Below, piece by piece: positions 57,549 to 64,000 of a DNA stretch of 64,000 bases. How positions within the stretch are numbered: the stretch's first letter is position 1; every line of letters starts with the position of its first letter. This stretch comes from Actinomadura rupiterrae (lineage in GTDB: Bacteria > Actinomycetota > Actinomycetes > Streptosporangiales > Streptosporangiaceae): assembly GCF_024172125.1 (NCBI RefSeq), contig NZ_JAMZEA010000005.1:496001-560000 (forward strand). The letters are read 5' to 3'. The translations under genes and the position numbers were made by a program. The notes under the pieces were generated by a model. That model was given only the letters and a program-made list of their open reading frames with translations, searched no databases and was not told the DNA's origin.

Positions 57549-59569
57549 CGTTCTTCTTCTCGGCGGGCGAGCTTGGCGAGGCGCTCGTTGTAGGCGGCCA
57601 GCTCGTCGCCCGCCGCGGAGCTCTCGCCGCGGGCGGCGGCGCGGTCGGCCTGGCGGTCCTCGCGGCGGGCGCGGCGCTGGTCGTCGAAGAACCACTGGAA
57701 GGCCAGGAAGATCAGCACGATGAAGGTCGGGATCTCGCCGAAGCCCCACGCGATCGCGCCGCCGGTGTGCTGGTCCTTGAGGATCGAGGTGGCCCAGTCG
57801 GGGTGGACGGCGGTGTACCAGGCGTTCGCGATCGGCGCCCCGAGGTTCATCAGCGCGATGCCGAAGAACGCGTGGAACGGCATCGTGACGAACAGCAGGA
57901 TCAGCCGTCCGGGGTAGGGCAGCTTGTGCGGGGCCGGGTCGACGCCGATCAGCACCCAGTAGAACAGCGACCCGGACGCCAGGAAGTGCACCATCATCGC
58001 GATGTGCCCGAGGTGGTTGCGCATCGCGGACTCGAACAGCGGCGTGAAGTACAGCGCGAACGTGGACGCGACGAAGATCACCGTCGCGACGCCGGGATGC
58101 GCGACGAACGACACGAACCGCGAGTGCAGCATCGCCGTCAGCCACTCGCGCGGCCCCCGGTCGCCGCGCACCTTCGCGGGCTTCAGCGCGCGCAGCGCCA
58201 GCGTCACCGGCGCGCCCACGACCAGGAAGATCGGCGTCAGCATGGACAGCACCATGTGCTGCACCATGTGCACGCTGAACAGGATCGGCGCGTACTTGGC
58301 GACACCGGTCTCGGTGACCGCGACGATCGTGAGGAGCCCGACGAACCAGGACACGGTGCGTCCCATGGGCCAGGAGTCGCCGCGCCGCCGCAGCCGGACG
58401 ACGCCCGCCACGTACACGAAGCCGAGGACGATCACGAGCGCGGCGAAGAAGAAGTCGAACTGCCACAGCGTGGCGAGCCGGGCGGGCGTGACCTCCGGAG
58501 GGAGGTCGTAGCCGATCAGGGACTTGATCGAGCTCTCCACCCCGGCGGGCGCGGGCGGCGCGGTGCGCGCGAGCGCGACGGCCAGGCCCATCGTGCCGGC
58601 CATCACGGCGGCCTCGACGGCGGCGAACCTCGCGAACGCCCGCTCCTCGCGTCCCTCGATCTTCGGCAGCGTCCGCTCCCGGTGCCACCAGCCGAACCAG
58701 CCGAGCACCGCGAACGCGATGATCTTGCCGAGCGCGAGCCGGCCGTAGTCGGTGCTGACCAGCTGGGCCGGGTCGGGCAGCCGGGCGATCACGTTGACCA
58801 GCCCGGACGCGCCGACGATCAGGTAGCACCAGAGCGCCATCCGGCTGAACCGGTTCGCCATGACGCCGAGCCGGTCCCGTCCGGCCAGGGCGTGCGCGGC
58901 GAGCACGGCAAGCCCGCCGACCCACGGCGCGACTGCCGCGACGTGCAGCGCGACGCCGGTCACCGCGACCGAGTGGTTCGCGGCGGACGCCGAGTGCCCG
59001 GTCAGCGGCGCGGGCAGCAGCGCGACCAGGGCCAGCGCGAGCAGCCCGAACGCGGCGGCGGGCGTGGTGGTGGTGCGGGACAGCAGCGCGACCACGACCG
59101 TGATCAGCACGACCAGCATCAGCGCGGTGCCCTGCGGCAGCTGCCCGACGTAGGAGCTGAGCTCGCTGCCGGTGACGATGTCGCCGACCGGCTGCCCGAG
59201 GACGTCCGAGACGGTGAAGATCAGGTTCGCCGCGGCGGCGGCCGCCCACAGCGCGGCCAGCCAGGACGCGCCGCGCAGGTACCCCATCGCCGCCGCGGAC
59301 AGGCTCGGCTTGCCGGAGCCGCCCGCGCCGGTCATCGGCAGCAGCGCGGCGGCGGCGATCAGCGTGCCGACGGTCAGCGCGGCGGCCAGGTCCATGACGA
59401 GCCGGGAGAACGGCAGCCCCCACCGGGTCAGCATCCCCGCGTCGCCGAGCCCGGGGATGACCTTCTCGGTGACGGCGCCGCCGAGCACGAGCGCCGCGAC
59501 CAGCGCGGCGACGGCCGCCACCAGCGCGACCAGGGCCGCGCGGACGACCCGGAGGGTGGTTGCGTTCAC
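57539..59569 (-). CDS. CopD-CtaG fusion membrane protein (copper transport/oxidase assembly)
   Basis: A 676-aa polytopic protein with about sixteen membrane helices. The N-terminal half (to about 330) is a CopD-like copper import domain, with GHSASAANHSVAVTGVALHV then AAVAPWVGGLAVLAAHAL (conserved His) and FAVLGWFGWWHRE. The C-terminal half (about 345-625) is caa3-type CtaG: WQFDFFFAALVIVLGFVYVA, then ILFSVHMVQHMVLSMLTPIF, PLFESAMRNHLGHIAMMVHF and LFVTMPFHAFFGIALMNLG, all with the typical His pairs. Such fusions deliver copper to cytochrome oxidase in actinobacteria. It is 6 bp downstream of copC, clearly one operon. The start is GTG. Confidence 0.92.
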   Translation of the reverse strand: MNATTLRVVRAALVALVAAVAALVAALVLGGAVTEKVIPGLGDAGMLTRWGLPFSRLVMDLAAALTVGTLIAAAALLPMTGAGGSGKPSLSAAAMGYLRGASWLAALWAAAAAANLIFTVSDVLGQPVGDIVTGSELSSYVGQLPQGTALMLVVLITVVVALLSRTTTTPAAAFGLLALALVALLPAPLTGHSASAANHSVAVTGVALHVAAVAPWVGGLAVLAAHALAGRDRLGVMANRFSRMALWCYLIVGASGLVNVIARLPDPAQLVSTDYGRLALGKIIAFAVLGWFGWWHRERTLPKIEGREERAFARFAAVEAAVMAGTMGLAVALARTAPPAPAGVESSIKSLIGYDLPPEVTPARLATLWQFDFFFAALVIVLGFVYVAGVVRLRRRGDSWPMGRTVSWFVGLLTIVAVTETGVAKYAPILFSVHMVQHMVLSMLTPIFLVVGAPVTLALRALKPAKVRGDRGPREWLTAMLHSRFVSFVAHPGVATVIFVASTFALYFTPLFESAMRNHLGHIAMMVHFLASGSLFYWVLIGVDPAPHKLPYPGRLILLFVTMPFHAFFGIALMNLGAPIANAWYTAVHPDWATSILKDQHTGGAIAWGFGEIPTFIVLIFLAFQWFFDDQRRARREDRQADRAAARGESSAAGDELAAYNERLAKLARREEERDG

Positions 59570-59575
59570 GGTCTC

Positions 59576-60223
59576 CTACTCACCGGATGCGGGGTGCCGG
59601 CGCTTGGCGCGCGTGACGATGACGACGCCGATGCCGATCCCGACCAGGGCGCCGACCCCGATCATCACCCAGCGGGCCGTCCCTGACGAGGACTTCTTCG
59701 CCTCGGCCTTGGGGGCGTTCTCCGAGCTCGTCCCGGCGACCTGCGTACCGGGGGCCGCGGCGGTGGGGTCGGCCGTCGGGGCGTCGGCCCCGCCTGGCAG
59801 CCCGCCGTTCGGCTGGCCGCTGCTCGGCTGGCCTCCCTGGCCGCCTTGGGCGGTGAAGGTCAGGTCGGAGTTCTCGATCCGGTGGCCGTCCGCGCCGACG
59901 ACGGCGTACGCCACGGTGTAGTCGCCGGCGGGGAGCGGCCCGCTGAGCTTCTGCGTCACGGTGGTGCCGCCGTGCTGGGCGTCCCCGGCCTGGAACTGCT
60001 TGCCCGCCTTGTCCTTGACCAGGACCTTCGCGAAGCTGATCTGGTCGCTGAAGACCAGCTTCACCTCGGTCACCGAGGCGGCCGTGGCGTCCTTGCCCGG
60101 CGTGCTGCTCACCAGCCGGGTGTGCGCCAGGGCCGGGGTGGTCAGCAGCGTGCCGAACGCCGTCGTCAGCACCGTGACCAGTGCGGCGAGCAGGCCGAAC
60201 CGGCGCGTGATGGAGGTCTTCAT
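59576..60223 (-). CDS. CopC-domain copper-binding protein with C-terminal membrane anchor
   Basis: A 215-aa exported protein. The signal peptide ends at TPALA, leaving the N-terminal AHTRLVSSTPG whose His is the copper ligand of CopC. A second ligand His is in VVGADGHRIENSDLTF. A Gly/Gln/Pro linker (about 130-175, GGQPSSGQPNGG) leads to a C-terminal helix (WVMIGVGALVGIGIGVVIVT) and a basic cytoplasmic end, so the copper domain is held on the outer face. It should hand copper to the CopD part of the next protein in the operon. Confidence 0.92.
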   Translation of the reverse strand: MKTSITRRFGLLAALVTVLTTAFGTLLTTPALAHTRLVSSTPGKDATAASVTEVKLVFSDQISFAKVLVKDKAGKQFQAGDAQHGGTTVTQKLSGPLPAGDYTVAYAVVGADGHRIENSDLTFTAQGGQGGQPSSGQPNGGLPGGADAPTADPTAAAPGTQVAGTSSENAPKAEAKKSSSGTARWVMIGVGALVGIGIGVVIVTRAKRRHPASGE

Positions 60224-60329
60224 GGCGGGCCGGATGTCTCCAGAGTCGATCGGTCGGGGCTCCCCACAGCCTACTGACGCTCCGGAATGACCGTGCTCCG
60301 GGGCGTTTTCCCGCCCCGCCCGCCCGCCG

Positions 60330-61976
60330 TCAGAGGGCGCCCAGCAGGTGGGAGCGGCCGTGCTCGGCGAACTCGTCCTGGACGATCTTGGCGGTCGCCT
60401 CGTCCAGGGGCTCGTAGGCGAGCTCGCGGCCCGGGCGCCACCAGACGCCGGGGGCGTTCCAGCGGGCCCTTCGGAGGGGGCGCTTGTTCAGCTTGCCCGT
60501 CGCGGTGAGCGGCATGGCGTCCACGAGGCGGACGAACCTCGGGGCCCATTTCGTGCCGAGGTCGGGCTGGGCCTTGAGGAAGGCGGCGAACGCGTCCGGG
60601 TCGAAGGGGCGTCCGTCCAGTTCAAGGGCGGCCATGACCTGGTCGCCCGTCCTCGGGTCGGGGACGGGGTAGACCGCGCACATGACGACCGGGTCCCAGC
60701 GGGCGAGGACGCGCTCCACGGGCGCGGCGGCGAAGTTCTCGCTGTCCACGCGGAGGCGGTCGGCGGTGCGGCCGGCGAAGTAGAAGTAGCCGTCCTCGTC
60801 GCGGTAGCCGAGGTCGCCGCTCCAGTAGAGGCCGCCGCGGAGGCGTTCGGCGTCGGCCTCGGGGTTGTTGTAGTAGCCCTCGAACGCGGCGGCGACGTTG
60901 AGGCCGACGATCTCGCCGATGGCCTCGTCCGGGTTGAGCAGGGCGCCGTCGGGGCTCAGTCGCGCTGGCGGGCATTCCCCGCCGGTGTCCGGATCCATGA
61001 TCGCGACCTCGACGCCGGGATGCGGCAGGCCGAGGGCGTCCGGCGGCGTCTCGGGCGTCCGGTTGAGGGACACCGCGCCCTCGCTGGACCCGTAGCCCTC
61101 GATGACCCGGCAGCCGAAGCGCTCGCCGAACCTCGCCATGTCCTGCGCGGACGCCTCGGTCCCGAACGCGGAGCACAGCGTGTTGTTGGCATCGTCCGGG
61201 CGCTCGGCCGTCGCGAGGATGTAGGCGAGGGCGCGTCCGACGTAGTTGAAGAACGTGACCCCGTACCGGCGGACGTCCGGCAGGAAGCCCGAGGCGGAGA
61301 ACCTGCGCCGCATCGCGATCGTCGCGCCCGCGTGGGTCGCCATCGCCAGGTTGATCATGACGGCGTTGCCGTGGAACAGCGGCATCGCCAGGTAGGTGAC
61401 CGAGTCGCGCTCGATGCCCAGCTGGGCCGCGCGGGCGCCGATGTCAGCAAGCCGCCCCTGCCCGCACACCACAGCCTTTGGCGCACCGGTCGATCCCGAA
61501 GTGAACAACAACAGCAGCCGATCGGCCGGCGCAACGTCCGGAACCACTTCAGGCGCATCCTCAACCAGCAGGCCCCGGTAGGCGTCCGAGTCAACGCGAT
61601 GGACGGGAATGCCGAGGTCAAGCCCGTCCAACAGCGGCGCATGCGCGGCATCGGTAAGGATCGCATCGCAATCCGTATGCCGGATGTCTGCCGCAAGCCC
61701 AGCCCCGCGCCGCGTCGGATTAACACCCACAAGCGTGCACCCGGAAAGCGCAGCGGCCCCGATCCAGAACACATACTCCGGAACGTTCTCCAACAACACC
61801 CCAAGGTGCCGCGGCCGCCCCACCGGCTCATCACACAGCCTCAGCGCCACCCCCGCCCTGACCCGCGCGGCCCGAACCACGTCATCCCAGCTGTACGCCT
61901 CGTCCTCAAAAAGCAACCCAGGACGGACGTCCCCAACACGCGCAAGCAACGTCCCAGCAAACGTGGCGCCCGACAC
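60330..61976 (-). CDS. Acyl-CoA synthetase (FadD17-like AMP-binding enzyme)
   Basis: Activates a carboxylic acid to its CoA thioester through an acyl-adenylate. The 548-aa protein has the P-loop-like LLLLFTSGSTGAPKAVVCGQ, then VIEGYGSSEGAVSLNRTPET (motif A4/A5), YWSGDLGYRDEDGYFYFAGR (A7/A8, with Asp and Arg) and the C-terminal catalytic Lys in LTATGKLNKRPLRRARW. It resembles mycobacterial FadD17/FadD1-type ligases; chain length unknown. The start is GTG 61976; a longer frame to 62309 is the shadow of the next gene. The first 185 or so codons (61976 to about 61440) use many CTT, GTT, TTG and GCT codons, unlike the rest of the gene and window, which suggests a mosaic origin. Confidence 0.92.
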   Translation of the reverse strand: MSGATFAGTLLARVGDVRPGLLFEDEAYSWDDVVRAARVRAGVALRLCDEPVGRPRHLGVLLENVPEYVFWIGAAALSGCTLVGVNPTRRGAGLAADIRHTDCDAILTDAAHAPLLDGLDLGIPVHRVDSDAYRGLLVEDAPEVVPDVAPADRLLLLFTSGSTGAPKAVVCGQGRLADIGARAAQLGIERDSVTYLAMPLFHGNAVMINLAMATHAGATIAMRRRFSASGFLPDVRRYGVTFFNYVGRALAYILATAERPDDANNTLCSAFGTEASAQDMARFGERFGCRVIEGYGSSEGAVSLNRTPETPPDALGLPHPGVEVAIMDPDTGGECPPARLSPDGALLNPDEAIGEIVGLNVAAAFEGYYNNPEADAERLRGGLYWSGDLGYRDEDGYFYFAGRTADRLRVDSENFAAAPVERVLARWDPVVMCAVYPVPDPRTGDQVMAALELDGRPFDPDAFAAFLKAQPDLGTKWAPRFVRLVDAMPLTATGKLNKRPLRRARWNAPGVWWRPGRELAYEPLDEATAKIVQDEFAEHGRSHLLGAL

Positions 61977-62022
61977 CCCCCGACCGTACCACCAAGCACC
62001 CGCTTGGTCAAGAGTTGCCGGG

Positions 62023-63456
62023 CTAGGAGCAGTTGCAGCAGTCGCCGCAGCCTGAGCAGTCGGAGCAGCAGCAGCCGTCGCAGTCGCAGCCGTCCGAGCA
62101 GCCGTCGCAGGCGCGGCAGCACCAGCAGCGGGCGCAGTAGGGCTCGCGCGAGTGCTCGCTCCACTCGGGCTGGTAGACGCCGCATGTGATGCAGACGAGC
62201 GTTCCGGTGAGGCACGGGATCGGCCAGCCTGCGCGGGGCGGGCGCGGGCGGGAGCCCGGGTCGCCGCCTCCCGAGAACCAGCCGTTCCCGCCGCCTCCAC
62301 CTCCGCCACCGCCGCCGCCGTACGGCGGCTGACCTGGAGGCGGGCCGTAACCCTGGCCGTAACCGGGACCGTAGCCGGGCTGTCCCTGTTGGCCGTAGCC
62401 GGGCTGGGGCTGCTGGCCGTAGGGGTCCTGGGGGTATTGCTGGCCTTGGCCTTGCGGGTAGGGCTGGCCCTGGGGATAAGGCTGGCCGGCGGGCGGGGGG
62501 TACTGGCTCTGGAGGGAATCCAGGGGGTGCGGCGGGGCTTGGGGGTGGGGGGTGGTTGGGGCTTTGCAGGAGTTCTTGTGTTTGTGCTTGCGGCGGGCTT
62601 CGGGGTAGGGGTCGAAGACTCGGTCCAGGGAGCGGCGGATCTCGCGGTTGAGGAGGGCGCGGACCAGGTCGGGCTTCTCCATCTCTACGTCCGCGAGGGC
62701 CAGGTGCAGGCCGTGCAGGGCGTTCTCGCAGTGGCGGCGGGCCTCGGCGGGGGACGTGCCGGTCGCGAGCAGCGGGTTGAACGCGCCGGACGCGGCGTCC
62801 TCGGCGATGTCCTCGACGGCGTCGATCAGGTGCGCGAGGCGTCCGAAGAAGCGTCCGGCCTCCGCGAGGGGCTCGGCGTTGCGCTCGCGGCCGGCGATGA
62901 CGGCGGTGTGCGCGAAGACGGCGGCGGTCGCGGTCTCGGTGGGCTCGGTCAGCTCCAGCAGCCCGAGCCCGCCCGCGCGCTCCAGGCCGGGCTGGCGGGC
63001 GACGGCGTCCCGCAGGACGGACGGGTCGAACCCGAGCGCAGCGCCGGTCGCCTCGCCCGCGGCGTCCCAGCGGTCGGCCATGCGGGTCGCGGCGGCGGCG
63101 ACGAGCCTGCGCGAGTAGGGGCCGTCCCCGTCCGCGATGTGGTCACGGGTCTTGCCCGCGGCGAGCAGCAGGGACGCGGCGGCGGCGAGGCGCGCGCCGT
63201 CCGCCTGGGCCCGGACCACCTGCGCGCCGCGCATCCCGCGCAGCGCGCACGGCCCGGCGGCGCGGCGCGGGGACGTCTCGGGCGCCTGCGCCTCGACCAG
63301 CACCGAGACGATCAGCCCGTCGTAGTTGGTGACGAGCCGGGCGGCCTGGCCGTGCTCGCGGCGCAGGGTCAGGCACAGCCCGCACAGGTGCGCCAGCCAG
63401 TCGTCGAACAGGCTGCCGCGCAGCACATGGCGGCAGGGCCGCACCACTCCGAACAT
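62023..63456 (-). CDS. DUF5685 protein with Tyr/Gln/Gly-rich linker and Cys-rich tail
   Basis: A 477-aa protein in three parts. Residues 1-285 fit DUF5685: FGVVRPCRHVLRGSLFDDWL, AHLCGLCLTLRREHGQAARL, VTNYDGLIVSVLVEAQAPET and GPCALRGMRGAQVVRAQADG, with conserved Cys, then an all-helical body (EDIAEDAASGAFNPLLATG). Residues about 300-395 are a low-complexity, prion-like linker (GQPYPQGQPYPQGQGQQYPQ; GYGQQGQPGYGPGYGQGYG; then eleven consecutive Gly). The last 45 residues hold about twenty Cys in CxxC, CC and CDxC arrangements (EPYCARCWCCRACDGCSDGC and on). No signal peptide is seen, so the tail is cytoplasmic and probably binds metal. Function unknown. Confidence 0.8.
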   Translation of the reverse strand: MFGVVRPCRHVLRGSLFDDWLAHLCGLCLTLRREHGQAARLVTNYDGLIVSVLVEAQAPETSPRRAAGPCALRGMRGAQVVRAQADGARLAAAASLLLAAGKTRDHIADGDGPYSRRLVAAAATRMADRWDAAGEATGAALGFDPSVLRDAVARQPGLERAGGLGLLELTEPTETATAAVFAHTAVIAGRERNAEPLAEAGRFFGRLAHLIDAVEDIAEDAASGAFNPLLATGTSPAEARRHCENALHGLHLALADVEMEKPDLVRALLNREIRRSLDRVFDPYPEARRKHKHKNSCKAPTTPHPQAPPHPLDSLQSQYPPPAGQPYPQGQPYPQGQGQQYPQDPYGQQPQPGYGQQGQPGYGPGYGQGYGPPPGQPPYGGGGGGGGGGGNGWFSGGGDPGSRPRPPRAGWPIPCLTGTLVCITCGVYQPEWSEHSREPYCARCWCCRACDGCSDGCDCDGCCCSDCSGCGDCCNCS

Positions 63457-63492
63457 CCCCGGACCTCCCCCGGCCGTGTCTCGCCGGGCGAC

Positions 63493-63523
63493 ATTATGCC
63501 GGGATCAGGACATCCGTGATCAA
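63493..63523 (-). promoter_or_regulatory. Candidate promoter of the DUF5685 gene
   Basis: On minus, TTGATC, 19 bp, CATAAT, about 35-40 bp before the ATG; a GATCA..TGATC inverted repeat overlaps the -35. Confidence 0.35.
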
Positions 63524-63533
63524 TATCCGGAAA

Positions 63534-64000
63534 TCACACTCCGGCGCAGGCCAGGGCGCGGCGGTAGGCGCTGATCCGGGCGTCCGCCGGGGAGCCGTTC
63601 TCGGCGAGCAGCTCGGCCAGGTCGAACCAGGTCTGCGCGGCGTGCCGGGACGACTCCATCCGCTCCAGGCAGGCGGACGCGCGGCGCAGCGACGCGGTCG
63701 CGCGGTCCTTCTCCCCCAGCCGGACGCGGGCCTCGCCGAGGACGGTCAGCGCGACCGCCGTGGCCCGGCGCGGCGCGTCCCCGAGCAGCTCCAGGGCCTC
63801 CTCGGCGTGCGCGACGGCCTCCGCCGGACGGCCCAGCGCGGTCTCGGCGCGGGCCAGCTCGGTCAGGCACCACGCCACGTCCAGCTCGCCGGCGGCGCTG
63901 GCGTTGATCTCCGTGCGCACCCGCGCGAGCAGGTCCCGGGCGCGTCCGGCCTGCTCGGGACGGGCGCGCAGGAGCAGCCCGGCGTAGTTCACCCGGAGCC
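63534..64000 (-). CDS. TPR-repeat protein, C-terminal part
   Basis: The frame is open to the window edge, so the N-terminus is missing. The visible 155 residues are helical repeats of TPR type: LDVAWCLTELARAETALGRP, AEAVAHAEEALELLGDAPRR, ALTVLGEARVRLGEKDRATA and AAQTWFDLAELLAENGSPAD, ending in SAYRRALACAGV. In actinomycetes such ends usually belong to XRE-type HTH regulators of about 430 aa; whether an HTH is present cannot be seen here. Confidence 0.75.
   Translation of the reverse strand, partial: LRVNYAGLLLRARPEQAGRARDLLARVRTEINASAAGELDVAWCLTELARAETALGRPAEAVAHAEEALELLGDAPRRATAVALTVLGEARVRLGEKDRATASLRRASACLERMESSRHAAQTWFDLAELLAENGSPADARISAYRRALACAGV

Overview
The window is very GC-rich DNA with strong third-position GC bias and dense coding. 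The genes are typical of an aerobic high-GC actinomycete: GlnR/GlnE-type nitrogen control, two class I glutamine synthetases, an F420-dependent reductase, PadR/HxlR/TetR regulators, a SpoIIE-type phosphatase, baeRF and DUF5685 proteins, and several apparently leaderless genes. My best guess is a filamentous actinomycete such as Actinomadura or a relative (inference). From memory, the order sucB - SDR epimerase - lipB - lipA - DUF4191 - RDD - glnA - glnE - glnA2, with an exported TAP-type hydrolase and panB nearby, matches the Rv2215-Rv2225 block of Mycobacterium tuberculosis, here expanded with extra genes.

Region by region. 1-9.5 kb: lipoate metabolism (end of lpdA, sucB, lipB, lipA), interrupted by a small PadR operon, an epimerase, an S51 peptidase and DUF1877/UPF0145 genes. 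9.9-24.3 kb: nitrogen core (glnA, glnE, glnA2) with an RDD protein, OsmC, an exported hydrolase, two tandem PAP2-type membrane enzymes and an FG-GAP secreted protein. 24.6-25.6 kb: a complete IS5-family element. 25.6-29 kb: a polar amino acid (probably glutamate) ABC transporter with two substrate-binding lipoproteins. 29-34.5 kb: a solitary class I terpene synthase, an ArsR/MFS divergent pair and nadE. 34.8-40.5 kb: a PAS-GAF-SpoIIE-HATPase regulator, an MFS/TetR efflux operon and panB. 40.5-48.2 kb: small membrane and DNA-binding proteins, npdG, a cyclase-family hydrolase, map, an HHH membrane protein, and a divergent HxlR/NAD(P)-binding pair. 48.3-60.2 kb: an OmpR-type two-component system with lipoprotein, a GT-C-like membrane protein, baeRF, a lipoprotein HtrA protease, a NarL-type two-component system, and a copper cluster (CopD-CtaG fusion, CopC). 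60.3-64 kb: acyl-CoA synthetase, a DUF5685 protein with a remarkable Cys-rich tail, and the end of a TPR protein.

The most unusual signal is not a gene. Many intergenic gaps are filled by short degenerate tandem repeats (units about 21-30 bp), each locus with its own unit. At several loci (htrA, the DUF1877 gene, the copD-ctaG fusion, the UPF0145 and RDD genes) the array is continuous with the 3' end of the gene and appears to be a copy of its last codons, often including the stop codon. A related 18-bp expansion lies inside glnE and encodes about 26 hexapeptides.

Other points of interest: an IS inserted exactly on the stop codon of an ABC ATPase, whose transposase takes its stop codon from the target site; a coupled mini-ORF between permease and ATPase; several clean operator palindromes; and an acyl-CoA synthetase gene whose first third has different codon use. 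No rRNA, tRNA or CRISPR array was recognised.
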